DNA from: an uncultured Bacteroidota bacterium
GTDB taxonomy: Bacteria; Bacteroidota; Bacteroidia; Chitinophagales; Chitinophagaceae
Direction: 5' to 3'
NCBI GenBank assembly: GCA_903905065.1
Contig: CAIVEW010000095.1
Coordinates: forward strand, 119,608-183,607
DNA: 64,000 bases
Shown here one piece after another: positions 53,383 through 62,467 of the stretch. Position numbers and translations under genes: made by a program. Numbering within the stretch: the stretch's first letter is position 1; each line of letters begins with the position of its first letter. Under the pieces are notes generated by a model that was not told the DNA's origin, searched no databases, and saw only the letters and a program-made list of their open reading frames with translations.

Positions 53383-56300
53383 CTACGCCAGGTCCTTACC
53401 ATGGCAAGCTTTGTACTTCTTGCCGCTACCGCAAGGACAAGGATCGTTGCGTCCTATTTTTGGGCCCACCTGCACGGGTGCGCGCTTTACTGGAGGAGCA
53501 GCAGCCTCTGGTGTTTCGGTATAGTAGTCTTCTTCGTTCGCTGCATAAGCCTGGCCACGGGCATCTATCTCTGCCTTATTCACACGCATCTTGCTCATGT
53601 CGGTAGGCGGCTCCGGCCTGCGTGCTGCATGTGGTGGGTTTTCCTGTATCGGGATCCCGGCGCGCAGCAGGAAGGAGATAATGTCCCTGTTGGTCTCCAG
53701 CATCATCTGCTTGAACAGGTTGAATGCTTCGAACTTATAGATCAGCAACGGGTCCTTTTGCTCATAAGATGCCATGCGCACAGAAGTACGAAGGTCGTCC
53801 ATCGCGCGCAGGTGATTCTTCCAGGCATCGTCTATCATGCCAAGGGTAATGTTCTTCTCCAGGTTCTGCAACACTGGCTGAGCATCCTGCGCTACAGCTT
53901 CTTTCAGGTCCACATATACCTGCATACCCCTGATACCGTCGGTAAAGGGTATCACTATATTGTCTATACGGTCGCCATTGTCTGCAAGTATCTGCTTCAG
54001 CGTAGGCACCATCTGCTCGCGCAATGCGGTAACCTTACGGTGGTAAAAGTCTTTAACCTGGTGATATAGCTGGTCACCAATAGTATTCGCATCAGCCTTT
54101 GCAAGGTCATCTGGCTGCATATCCATTTCCACTACCAGGTGCTTCATCACCTCCACTTTGAAGGCGTCAAAGTCGCGGTTCTCGGCGTATTGCTCTGCAA
54201 GTCCTGAACATACAGCGTATATGGCATTGTCCAGGTCTATGGACAGCCTTTCTCCAAACAATGCGTGGCTGCGGCGCTTGTATATTACATCACGCTGGGC
54301 ATTCATTACATCATCGTACTCCAGCAGGTTCTTACGCATCCCGAAGTTATTCTCCTCCACCTTCCGTTGCGCACGCTCTATCGATTTCGAGATCATGCCG
54401 TGTTGCAGCACCTCTCCATCTTTATGCCCCATCTTATCCATCAGCGACGCAATGCGTTCAGAACCGAACAAGCGCATCAGGTCATCTTCCAGCGATACGA
54501 AGAACTGTGAAGAACCCGGATCACCCTGGCGGCCTGCACGGCCACGAAGCTGCCGGTCCACACGGCGGCTTTCATGCCGTTCTGTACCTATAATGGCCAG
54601 CCCTCCCGATTCCTTTACTCCTGGTCCCAGCTTGATATCCGTACCACGGCCCGCCATGTTGGTAGCTATGGTCACATTGCCCGGCAAGCCGGCTTCAGCC
54701 ACTATCTGGGCCTCACGCGCATGTTGTTTGGCGTTAAGTACATTATGTGGTATTTTCTTTTGCTGCAGCATACGTGCCAGCAATTCAGATACCTCCACCG
54801 ATGTGGTACCCACCAGCACCGGGCGGCCCACGCCGCGCAGTGCCTCTATCTCATCAATTACAGCCTTGTATTTTTCGCGCTTGGTCTTGTAGACAAGGTC
54901 CTGCTGGTCCTTGCGCGTTACAGGCAGGTTTGTCGGAATGGTTACTACGTCCAGTTTGTATATCTGCCAGAACTCACCCGCCTCCGTTTCCGCTGTACCG
55001 GTCATGCCGCACAGCTTGTGGAACATACGGAAGTAGTTCTGCAAGGTCACTGTTGCAAACGTTTGTGTCGCAGCTTCTACCTGCACATTTTCCTTGGCCT
55101 CAATAGCCTGGTGCAGCCCGTCACTGTATCGGCGGCCATCAAGGATACGGCCGGTTTGCTCATCCACTATTTTCACCTTGCCTTCCATCACCACGTACTC
55201 CACATCCTTGTCAAAAAGGGTATACGCCTTCAGCAACTGCTGCACCGAATGGATACGGTCGGCTTTGATAGCATAGTCCTGCAGCATGGCGTCTTTACGC
55301 TGCGTTTTTTCTTCAGGGGCAGCCTGCATCTTTTCTATCTCTGCAATCTCGCTGCCTATATCAGGCAATATAAAGAAGTTGGGATCTTCGCCTGCTCCGG
55401 TGATTAATGCAATACCCTTATTGGTCAGATCAACGCTGTTGCTCTTTTCATCAATGGCAAAGTACAGTTCCGCATCTACCTTGGGCATGTTCCGGTTCTG
55501 CTCGCCTATGTAGTAGTTCTCTGATTTTTGAAGGAGCTGCTTGTTGCCCTCTTCGCTCAGGTATTTTATCAGGGCGCTGTTCTTAGGCAGGCCGCGATAT
55601 GCACGGTATAAATGAAGTCCGCCGGAATCCTTATCGGTCTTGCCTTCAGCAATAAGTTTTTTGGCTTCGGTAAGGCTCTGATTGGTTATTTTCCGCTGCG
55701 CTTCGAGCAACCTTTCAATACGCGGTTTCAAAGCATGGAACTGCTGCTCATCGCCCTTAGGTATAGGCCCGGAAATGATAAGCGGTGTACGTGCATCATC
55801 AATTAATACGCTGTCGACCTCATCCACCATTGCAAAGTGATGCTTGCGCTGCACCATCTCTTCGGGGTGGTGCACCATATTATCGCGCAGGTAGTCGAAA
55901 CCGAATTCGTTGTTGGTGCCATAGGTAATATCTGCAAGATAAGCCTGGCGGCGCTCGTGGGAGTTTGGCTCGTGTTTATCAATACAGTCTGTAGTAAGGC
56001 CCAGCCACTCAAACAGCGGCCCGTTCCACTCCTGGTCACGACGAGCCAGGTAGTCATTCACAGTTACAATATGCACACCCTCTCCAGCAAGGGCGTTGAG
56101 GTATGCCGGCAGCGTGGAAACAAGCGTCTTACCCTCACCTGTGGCCATTTCCGCTATCTTGCCATCATGCAATACCATGCCGCCTATGAGCTGCACATCA
56201 TAGTGCACCATATTCCAGGTCACTTTGATACCGGCAGCATCCCAGGTGTTTTTATATATCGACTTGTCACCCTCAATGCGGATGTGGCCTTTCTCTAAAG

Positions 56301-56721
56301 CCAGTTCCTTGTCCAGGTCAGTAGCGGTTGCAACGAGCTCTTCGTTTTCCTTGAACCGGCGCGCGGTTTCCTTCACTACAGCAAAGGCTTCAGGCAATAT
56401 ACTGCGCAATGCCTCCTCTATGAGCTTATCGCGCTCCTTACCTAGTTTGTCAACCTCATTATAAATGGTTTCGCGCGCCTGGATATCATCCTCATTGTCT
56501 GCATCGGCCTCAGCCTTTTTAGCTGCAATTTGTTGGTCTATATCAGCAAGATGGGCGGCAATGCGCTCACGGAACTCATCTGTCTTGTTGCGCAGATCAT
56601 CATTTGAAAGCGCTTGATAACTATTGAAGAACTGGTTTATTTCAGCTACTACCGGTTGTATTTTTTTAACATCTTTATCCGATTTGCTGCCGCCAAATAA
56701 TTTTGAAAGAATACCGATCAT
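53383..56721 (-). CDS. secA: protein translocase subunit SecA
   Basis: The ATPase that drives preproteins through SecYEG. The 1112-residue protein, longer than the 900-residue E. coli protein as usual in Bacteroidota, carries MVLHDGKIAEMATGEGKTLV (Walker A region), DEVDSVLIDDARTPLIISG (DEAD-like), VGTTSVEVSELLARML and GRAGRQGDPGSSQF in the second motor domain. The C-terminal tail RNDPCPCGSGKKYKACHG is the zinc-binding SecB-interacting motif. The gene stands alone with its own terminator. Confidence 0.97.
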   Translation of the reverse strand: MIGILSKLFGGSKSDKDVKKIQPVVAEINQFFNSYQALSNDDLRNKTDEFRERIAAHLADIDQQIAAKKAEADADNEDDIQARETIYNEVDKLGKERDKLIEEALRSILPEAFAVVKETARRFKENEELVATATDLDKELALEKGHIRIEGDKSIYKNTWDAAGIKVTWNMVHYDVQLIGGMVLHDGKIAEMATGEGKTLVSTLPAYLNALAGEGVHIVTVNDYLARRDQEWNGPLFEWLGLTTDCIDKHEPNSHERRQAYLADITYGTNNEFGFDYLRDNMVHHPEEMVQRKHHFAMVDEVDSVLIDDARTPLIISGPIPKGDEQQFHALKPRIERLLEAQRKITNQSLTEAKKLIAEGKTDKDSGGLHLYRAYRGLPKNSALIKYLSEEGNKQLLQKSENYYIGEQNRNMPKVDAELYFAIDEKSNSVDLTNKGIALITGAGEDPNFFILPDIGSEIAEIEKMQAAPEEKTQRKDAMLQDYAIKADRIHSVQQLLKAYTLFDKDVEYVVMEGKVKIVDEQTGRILDGRRYSDGLHQAIEAKENVQVEAATQTFATVTLQNYFRMFHKLCGMTGTAETEAGEFWQIYKLDVVTIPTNLPVTRKDQQDLVYKTKREKYKAVIDEIEALRGVGRPVLVGTTSVEVSELLARMLQQKKIPHNVLNAKQHAREAQIVAEAGLPGNVTIATNMAGRGTDIKLGPGVKESGGLAIIGTERHESRRVDRQLRGRAGRQGDPGSSQFFVSLEDDLMRLFGSERIASLMDKMGHKDGEVLQHGMISKSIERAQRKVEENNFGMRKNLLEYDDVMNAQRDVIYKRRSHALFGERLSIDLDNAIYAVCSGLAEQYAENRDFDAFKVEVMKHLVVEMDMQPDDLAKADANTIGDQLYHQVKDFYHRKVTALREQMVPTLKQILADNGDRIDNIVIPFTDGIRGMQVYVDLKEAVAQDAQPVLQNLEKNITLGMIDDAWKNHLRAMDDLRTSVRMASYEQKDPLLIYKFEAFNLFKQMMLETNRDIISFLLRAGIPIQENPPHAARRPEPPTDMSKMRVNKAEIDARGQAYAANEEDYYTETPEAAAPPVKRAPVQVGPKIGRNDPCPCGSGKKYKACHGKDLA

Positions 56722-56885
56722 TTGAATATTTTATAAAAATTCTAAATATTATTTATTCCAGGCCCTATGCCTCAATTCGTGCTGAAATACATAGCAAAAT
56801 CCATGCAAATATTTTTCAACTGCCACGATGACACAAAGGGGCATCAAAACTACGCCAAACGCAGCATTTGAACAAGAATAAATCG

Positions 56886-56921
56886 TGATCTGAACCGCAG
56901 ATAAGCCCGAATTAACAGATT
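56886..56921. repeat. solo, degenerate copy of the GxxExxY-cassette end
   Basis: The sequence ATCTGAACCGCAGATAAGCC continuing to 56921 aligns with the left end of the cassette at 39409-39442 with several mismatches and no enclosed gene. It may be a remnant left after loss or a target-like precursor. Confidence 0.55.
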
Positions 56922-56977
56922 TATTATTATGTCTTTATACCTTATGACAATCCTCCTTATCTCTCGCAGAGCCCCGT

Positions 56978-57005
56978 TTTGTTCACCGTCAATCCTCTAT
57001 CTTTG
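56978..57005 (+). promoter_or_regulatory. promoter of the thioesterase gene (TTTG-N16-TATCTTTG)
   Basis: TTTG at 56978-56981 and the -7 octamer TATCTTTG at 56998-57005 are 16 bp apart, slightly short for the usual 17-23. The ATG is at 57024, 19 bp downstream. Confidence 0.5.
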
Positions 57006-57023
57006 ATACTACATAAAATAAAC

Positions 57024-57437
57024 ATGGCTGAAACAGATCTAATACTGCAGGCAATGCTGGCCAAAGACAATTTCAGCAAATGGATGGGCATCGTAGTAGA
57101 TGAATTTAAAGAAGGCTATTGCCGCCTGCACTATACCATCACAGAAGATATGCTCAATGGCTTCGACATCGTCCATGGGGGCATCATATTTTCAGGAGCT
57201 GACAGTGCTTTTGCTTTTGCCTGCAACTCACAGGGCATTCTGAGCGTAGCGCTTGATGCCCACATTACTTTTATAAGGGCGGCTAAGCCCGGGGCTGTAA
57301 TGACGGTGGAAGCCTCAGAAATCCATACCGGCAATAAAACCAGCTTTTACAACGTAACAACCACCAATGAAAATGGAGACACAGTTTCCGTTTTCAAGGG
57401 CACAGCCTACAGAACCGGCAAAAAAATATATGAGTAA
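57024..57437 (+). CDS. PaaI-like hotdog thioesterase
   Basis: A hotdog acyl-CoA thioesterase of 137 residues. The signature VHGGIIFSGADSAFAFACN holds the HGG and catalytic aspartate of the PaaI group, and DAHITFIRAAKPG follows. Members cleave hydroxyphenylacetyl-CoA or general acyl-CoA. No phenylacetate pathway genes are nearby, so the substrate is open. The ATG at 57024 was preferred over an earlier one at 56979 that would lie in the promoter. Confidence 0.87.
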   Translation: MAETDLILQAMLAKDNFSKWMGIVVDEFKEGYCRLHYTITEDMLNGFDIVHGGIIFSGADSAFAFACNSQGILSVALDAHITFIRAAKPGAVMTVEASEIHTGNKTSFYNVTTTNENGDTVSVFKGTAYRTGKKIYE

Positions 57438-57475
57438 TACGGTGTTAATTTCCAATAAATTATGACCTATGTCAG

Positions 57476-57505
57476 TTGCTGAATATTGGATTTCTCATAC
57501 CTTTA
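57476..57505 (+). promoter_or_regulatory. promoter of the OB-fold/YceI cluster (TTG-N19-TACCTTTA)
   Basis: TTG at 57476-57478, 19-bp spacer and TACCTTTA at 57498-57505, one base off the TAnnTTTG consensus. It lies 43 bp before the GTG start at 57549 and would serve the whole four-gene run. Confidence 0.42.
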
Positions 57506-57548
57506 GCGCGATAAAAGAACAGGGTGGACTTAAGATAAATTTCAGATT

Positions 57549-57953
57549 GTGTTAAAAAGATTCTTGATTTTAGCGGCTGTTGCGATACTGATTGGTGTAG
57601 GTACAGGTATTTATTTGTGGCACATGCCTGCAAAAAAAGTGGAGAACTCGATTGGCATTGATGTCAGTGCGGGGACTTTAGCCAAAGAGTATGCCACAAA
57701 TGAAAAAACAGCAGATGCCAAATATTTAAATAAAGCGATCAAGGTAACCGGCATCATAAGTGAGATAGACAAGAACCAGGATGGAGGGCTGATGGTCATT
57801 TTGCAAACAGACGACCCAATGGCTGGTGTGCAGTGCGCACTTCGCGATACCGGGGCGGCCCCGGTAAAGGGGCAAAGTATCGTGGTAAAGGGATTCTGCT
57901 CCGGGAATGGTATAACCGGCGTGTCGCTCACAGACTGTATCATCACAAAATAA
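57549..57953 (+). CDS. membrane-anchored OB-fold (tRNA_anti-like) protein
   Basis: A protein of 134 residues with an N-terminal anchor (LILAAVAILIGVGTGIYLW) and an OB-fold body: YLNKAIKVTGIISEIDKN, LMVILQTDDPMAGVQCALRD, VKGQSIVVKGFCSGN. This matches the tRNA_anti-like Bacteroidota family found next to cytochrome and YceI genes. GTG start; no ATG lies early in the frame. It is the first gene of a four-gene plus-strand run. Confidence 0.72.
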   Translation: MLKRFLILAAVAILIGVGTGIYLWHMPAKKVENSIGIDVSAGTLAKEYATNEKTADAKYLNKAIKVTGIISEIDKNQDGGLMVILQTDDPMAGVQCALRDTGAAPVKGQSIVVKGFCSGNGITGVSLTDCIITK

Positions 57954-57986
57954 TTTTAATAATAACCGATAATTTCAACCATTGCA

Positions 57987-58382
57987 ATGAGAAAAATAAT
58001 GATGGCCGCCGCTTTGCTGCTGATATTTGCAGGATGCTATAACGACAAATACGAGAAGCTTTATCCTGCCACTACTACGAACACGACAACTTGCGATACC
58101 ACAACAATTACCTACTCGCACGATGTACAACCGATAATTTCCAGCAATTGCTACAGTCCGGGCAACGGCTGCCATGATGCTGCGGGATCCAGCAGCAGCG
58201 GGTACGACTATACTAACTTTAGCGTAGTGCAGTCGAATGCGCTTTCTGGCTGGATCGTGAGCGATATTAATTTCGCCCCGACCCGCGGACACAACAATAT
58301 GCCGAAGAATGGCACACAATTATCCGCTTGCGATATTAACAAAGTCACCCGTTGGGTAAATCAGGGTGCGCTAAACAATTAA
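57987..58382 (+). CDS. exported cytochrome-c-like lipoprotein with extended heme-like motif
   Basis: The 131-residue lipoprotein has a signal (KIMMAAALLLIFAGC) and a threonine-rich linker, then ITYSHDVQPIISSNC, the pattern seen before a heme-binding C-x2-C-H in Planctomycete-type cytochrome modules. Here the two cysteines are separated by six residues (SNCYSPGNGCHDA) instead of two, so heme attachment is uncertain. The C terminus (NNMPKNGTQLSACDINKVTRWVNQGA) matches the class's methionine-ligand region. Part of the OB-fold/YceI operon. Confidence 0.72.
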   Translation: MRKIMMAAALLLIFAGCYNDKYEKLYPATTTNTTTCDTTTITYSHDVQPIISSNCYSPGNGCHDAAGSSSSGYDYTNFSVVQSNALSGWIVSDINFAPTRGHNNMPKNGTQLSACDINKVTRWVNQGALNN

Positions 58383-58402
58383 TAAATTTTAAAAAAAGCA
58401 GA

Positions 58403-58957
58403 ATGAAAAAAGTATTGGTTACCGGACTCCTGTTAGCTGCAGCTACCAGCTCCCTGTTTGCCCAAAAGTACATGACACGCACCGGCAAGGTCAATTTCAA
58501 CGCCACCACTCCAAATTCTCCGGAAAAAATAACTGGTGTTAATAACGAAGTTGCCAATATACTGGATTCAAAAAACGGCGATATTGTTTTCCAGGTGCTC
58601 GTTAAGAGTTTCAAATTTGAACGGGAGCTGATGAAAGAGCACTTCAATGAAAACTACATGGAGAGCGACAAATTCCCTAAATCAGAGTTTAAGGGTAGTG
58701 TAACTAACATAAGTGAAGTGAATTTTAGTAAAGATGGCACCTACAATGTAAAGGTTACCGGCAAGCTGACCATTCATGGTGTTACGAATGATGTAACTGT
58801 GCCGGGCACCCTATCGGTCAAAGGAAAAACTGTTAATGCGAAAGCCGTGTTTCCGGTCATGCTAAAAGATTACAAAATAGATGTCCCATCGTTAGTTGCA
58901 GACAAGCTTAATAAGCAAGCTACAATAACGCTGGATTGTGACCTCACTCAAAAATAA
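58403..58957 (+). CDS. YceI family periplasmic protein
   Basis: A periplasmic lipocalin-like protein of 184 residues. It has a signal peptide (KVLVTGLLLAAATSSLFA) and then the eight-strand YceI barrel (YMTRTGKVNFNATT, ESDKFPKSEFKGSVT, KLTIHGVTNDVTVPGTLS). The family binds isoprenoid or quinone-type lipids and other hydrophobic ligands. The ATG at 58403 was preferred because it opens the signal peptide. It follows the cytochrome-like gene by 20 bp. Confidence 0.88.
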   Translation: MKKVLVTGLLLAAATSSLFAQKYMTRTGKVNFNATTPNSPEKITGVNNEVANILDSKNGDIVFQVLVKSFKFERELMKEHFNENYMESDKFPKSEFKGSVTNISEVNFSKDGTYNVKVTGKLTIHGVTNDVTVPGTLSVKGKTVNAKAVFPVMLKDYKIDVPSLVADKLNKQATITLDCDLTQK

Positions 58958-58982
58958 TTTCTTCCATTTTTTAATGCTTTTT

Positions 58983-59903
58983 ATGCGCAAAAATTTTTTA
59001 CTACTTGCTCTGTCTTTCTGTTTTGCAACCGCTTCCCTTGCCCAGGCAGACAGCCTTATGAATATGCTTAACGATGTACCCGCCGAAAACGAGGCCGCGA
59101 CTGCTACTTTTAAAGCGACGCGCATCATAGATGGCAGTAGTGTGGAGAATTTAGCTCTGGGCGTACTCGATTTCCGCATAGATCACCGCTTCGGGGATAT
59201 AAACGACGTTAAAAATTTCTTTGGCATAGACAACGCTACAACAAAATTAGCGCTGGATTATGGCATCACTAAGTGGTTGATGGTTGGGCTCGGACATGGT
59301 GTGTTCAATAAAGAGGATGATGGTTTTGTAAAAATCAAGGTGCTGAAACAGAAGAAAACCGGCATGCCGGTTACCGTCAGTTACGTCGGTTCTATGTCCA
59401 TTCAGACCACACCTGCGCCGTCTTTGCCTGCAGGGGATACCTGGTTATTCTCAAACCGCTTGTACTATACCAACCAAATTCTGATTGCCCGGAAGTTTAG
59501 CGATGCTTTCTCGCTGCAGATAATGCCCACGATAGTTCACTACAACCTTGTCGACAGCACCAAATTTTCTAATAACACCATTGCCATCGGTATTGGCGGC
59601 AGAATAAAAGTAAGTAAGCGTATAGCAGTTACCGGTGAATATTACTACCGGGTTACGAATGCCGATATGCTGGTTAACGGACAAACCACTTATAATTCGT
59701 TATCAGTTGGTGTAGATATCGAAACCGGTGGGCACGTATTCCAACTGATGCTCACCAACTCACAGGGAATCACGGAACGTACGTTCATCGGTCAGACAAC
59801 AGATAGCTGGGCGAAGGGTAACATACACCTGGGCTTCAACATCTCCAGGGTATTTACGATCGTGAAACCAAAAGAATTCAGGGACGGCAAGGGTAGCTGG
59901 TAG
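58983..59903 (+). CDS. DUF5777 beta-barrel protein
   Basis: An outer-membrane barrel of 306 residues with signal peptide KNFLLLALSFCFATASLAQ. The body repeats strand-turn-strand blocks (VLDFRIDHRFGDIND, LFSNRLYYTNQILIARKF, VTGEYYYRVTNADML), matching the Bacteroidota DUF5777 family. It closes the run OB-fold - cytochrome-like - YceI - DUF5777; such gene sets recur together, and an electron-transfer or quinone-related envelope role is inference. Confidence 0.82.
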   Translation: MRKNFLLLALSFCFATASLAQADSLMNMLNDVPAENEAATATFKATRIIDGSSVENLALGVLDFRIDHRFGDINDVKNFFGIDNATTKLALDYGITKWLMVGLGHGVFNKEDDGFVKIKVLKQKKTGMPVTVSYVGSMSIQTTPAPSLPAGDTWLFSNRLYYTNQILIARKFSDAFSLQIMPTIVHYNLVDSTKFSNNTIAIGIGGRIKVSKRIAVTGEYYYRVTNADMLVNGQTTYNSLSVGVDIETGGHVFQLMLTNSQGITERTFIGQTTDSWAKGNIHLGFNISRVFTIVKPKEFRDGKGSW

Positions 59904-59919
59904 TTGATCGGACTGCTCT

Positions 59920-61374
59920 TTATGCAGATGTTTCAACCCCGGCTTCCTCACGGCTTTTGCGGTCAAGGATAACCAGCAGCGCAAGGGGTATGAAGAACAG
60001 CGCTGCCACCTTGTGGGTCTCGATCAACTCCGAGAAAAAATTATTGATAAAGCCCACCGCTATGGTCATCGCCAGGCCTATTGTGACGTGCCGGTAAAAG
60101 CGGTCTTTGAACCGGTGATATATTTTCTGCGCCTTGGCAAAAATAAGCACCATAAGTACGGCATAGAGTATCATGGCCGGCCAACCCTGTTCCACCAGCA
60201 TGTAAATGAAATAATTGTGTGTTGTTGACTGCTCCGGGTTCCTGCTCACATATGTGCGGAACGAGGTAACAGCATAGGGTTTATAAAAATAATAAAACGC
60301 ACGCGGGCCATAACCAGTGAGTGGGCGATCTTTACTCATTCTTATAGCTGCTATCCAACGGTACAGCCGCTCCATCGAGGACATATCCTTACCGCGAAAT
60401 GTGGAGATAACATGATCGGTAAAGTTCTTGTGCATGTAGGTATTGTTGTAATCGGGCCGGAAATCAATGTATTTGTTGTTCTGCACCATATAGCTCACGA
60501 GCAGGATCATGAGGCCATAAAATACCGGCATAACAAAGTTTACCAGCCGCATCCGCATGGTAATGCCTATCACTAAAGCAAAAACCACACCTATTACCGC
60601 CGCGCGGGCGTAAGCGAATGCAATGCCGGCAATGAACAGGAGTATAATTACAATTAATCCGCCCCGTATAAAAATATGCCGGCCTTTGGTGAGCGGCACG
60701 GCTATTAGCAGCAGTGGAAAAAACATGGAGATAACCGTGGAGTAATCCACATGATTATAATACAATCCGCTCATGGATTTTTGAACCATATCGAAGCGAA
60801 AACCAAGCAGGGCATGGTGCGCCAGTATCACCAATACCGTGACCAGCATAGGAATAAGCAGCAATAGGAACCCCTTAATAAAGTCTTTCTTTTCCTGGAA
60901 TATCCATATGGGTAAAACGAAAAAACAAACCAGCAGCCAGGTCTTTGCCAGCAGGAATTTTAAGGAGAAGAAAATCATCTTCGAACACACCACCGCGACG
61001 ATTGTCCATAAGAATTGCAATGTTACCACAAGCACAAGCGGATCTTGCCACCACCACCTAGGGATCACTTTTGGGTTGCTTGCCAGGATAAGGATGAACA
61101 CCAGCAGGAAAGACCACATCAGTGGCTGGTCCGGCAATGTGATAGACATAGTGTCCCCCGCAAAATTGATCTGGATAGATGCCGGGATCGTAAACAGGAA
61201 TATCCAGTAAGCCGTTTTCCAGTTAACACCCAAAAGCACAGCCCACAGAAAAACGAAAGGTGCCGCCAGCACAAAATAGCTGCCCGTCAGTGCAAATATT
61301 ACAATCGTTGCAAACAGTATGGAGAACGCCGCAACGTCAAACCATTTGTTCCGTATGTTGCTCAGTGTTTGCAA
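59920..61374 (-). CDS. O-antigen ligase/polymerase family membrane protein
   Basis: A Wzy/WaaL-like polytopic protein of 484 residues with about eleven helices. The periplasmic loop near residues 310-385 carries LTGYGPRAFYYFYKPYAVTSF and STTHNYFIYMLVEQGWPAM, the conserved block with a histidine-asparagine pair found in O-antigen ligases. It would polymerise or attach a polysaccharide at the inner membrane. It follows the Wzz-like gene by 70 bp on the same strand. Confidence 0.83.
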   Translation of the reverse strand: MQTLSNIRNKWFDVAAFSILFATIVIFALTGSYFVLAAPFVFLWAVLLGVNWKTAYWIFLFTIPASIQINFAGDTMSITLPDQPLMWSFLLVFILILASNPKVIPRWWWQDPLVLVVTLQFLWTIVAVVCSKMIFFSLKFLLAKTWLLVCFFVLPIWIFQEKKDFIKGFLLLLIPMLVTVLVILAHHALLGFRFDMVQKSMSGLYYNHVDYSTVISMFFPLLLIAVPLTKGRHIFIRGGLIVIILLFIAGIAFAYARAAVIGVVFALVIGITMRMRLVNFVMPVFYGLMILLVSYMVQNNKYIDFRPDYNNTYMHKNFTDHVISTFRGKDMSSMERLYRWIAAIRMSKDRPLTGYGPRAFYYFYKPYAVTSFRTYVSRNPEQSTTHNYFIYMLVEQGWPAMILYAVLMVLIFAKAQKIYHRFKDRFYRHVTIGLAMTIAVGFINNFFSELIETHKVAALFFIPLALLVILDRKSREEAGVETSA

Positions 61375-61444
61375 GGGTAAAATTGAATATTGAGTCCAGC
61401 AATCTTTTTAATGAGTAAGGTACCGGTGCAGAACACCAATCACT

Positions 61445-62416
61445 TTATCTCACTACCGCATTGAGCTTTTGGAAATAAGCCATCATCAAAACATAAACAC
61501 TGCTGAAAAACAGGCCAAGAAAAGCCGCAGCAGCTAATACGATAAAAGGCCCTGCACCTGTGGGCGACGTAGGCGGCAGCGCTCTTGTAATCACTTTCAG
61601 AAACTCCATAGCACTGTTCTCTGTCGCCGAAAACTCATTTAAAGTAGAGATGTAATGGGCCCGGTCCGTCACCAACTGATCTTTCACTGATTCCACATTT
61701 TGTATCTGTTCTATAGCCCTGCCGTAGCCTTTGCCGCCACCTTTCATTTCACCGGATACAACGTCCCTGCGCGCGGGGCTTATAAGGGAATATATGCCGT
61801 AACGGTCGCGCATATCCGCAAGTGAATCAGTAAGTACATTAATTGCACTGTCCAGTTGCGTTACTTTATCGTTGATCGACTTATAAATGCTGGTCTTAAC
61901 AGCAGTGTAGTAATGGCGGTAAGTTTCTTCCAGCACTTTAACCGACATATTGGCAACATTAGCAGCCACCACCGGGTCCCGGTCTATGTAGGTCAGGGAT
62001 ATGTCTTTATACTCAGTCCGCTTCAGGTTGAAATTTTTACTAAAAATGTTCATCAGCTTGGCATGGTCCTTCGGGTCATTAATGTTTAATGGCTTGTAGA
62101 TAACATCAAAGTCACAATTCCTGATAATACGGTCTCTGACAGTATCTGAATTGGCAAACGCCATTATCTTATCTACATCGTCGTCCCCACCAAAATAGTC
62201 CACATAGCGGGTATCCTGCGACCGGAACAGCGTACTGCGATCACCATAAAGCGGATTATTGACAAAGAAGTTAGCCTCCGCTTTATACTTAGTGTGCCGC
62301 ACCAGCAAGAAAGCACCGCCGAGCAGTATAGCTACGACAGTCATCAATATAATGAAGCGCCTTTTCTTCTGTATCGTCCTGATAATGTCCACCAGGTCAA
62401 AGGATGTGTTTGTCAT
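61445..62416 (-). CDS. Wzz/chain-length-determinant-like protein
   Basis: A polysaccharide co-polymerase-type protein of 323 residues: N-terminal helix (FIILMTVVAILLGGAFLLV), a long periplasmic coiled-coil-rich middle, and a second helix near 290-315 (IVLAAAAFLGLFFSSVYVLM). This N/C-helix layout matches Wzz/FepE/Etk N-terminal-domain proteins that set polysaccharide chain length. There is no tyrosine kinase domain. It and the O-antigen ligase-like gene form a two-gene polysaccharide unit. Confidence 0.82.
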   Translation of the reverse strand: MTNTSFDLVDIIRTIQKKRRFIILMTVVAILLGGAFLLVRHTKYKAEANFFVNNPLYGDRSTLFRSQDTRYVDYFGGDDDVDKIMAFANSDTVRDRIIRNCDFDVIYKPLNINDPKDHAKLMNIFSKNFNLKRTEYKDISLTYIDRDPVVAANVANMSVKVLEETYRHYYTAVKTSIYKSINDKVTQLDSAINVLTDSLADMRDRYGIYSLISPARRDVVSGEMKGGGKGYGRAIEQIQNVESVKDQLVTDRAHYISTLNEFSATENSAMEFLKVITRALPPTSPTGAGPFIVLAAAAFLGLFFSSVYVLMMAYFQKLNAVVR

Positions 62417-62467
62417 TTTTAAGTATTAGTAAGTTTATAACGTTGTAACACTCTTTTTAATTGCACC

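Larger units (their letters stand above)
56722..57023. other. gene-poor stretch with solo repeat and promoter elements
   Basis: No gene is supported in this 302-bp gap between the divergent secA and thioesterase genes. It contains the solo copy of the GxxExxY-cassette end at 56886-56921, a CACAAAGG stretch, and a promoter-like pair described separately. Nothing else stands out. Confidence 0.7.

Noticed and set aside
53401..55407. Several plus-strand reading frames opposite secA
   Set aside because: They overlap the well-conserved secA gene, have no domain and show biased residue content typical of antisense frames.
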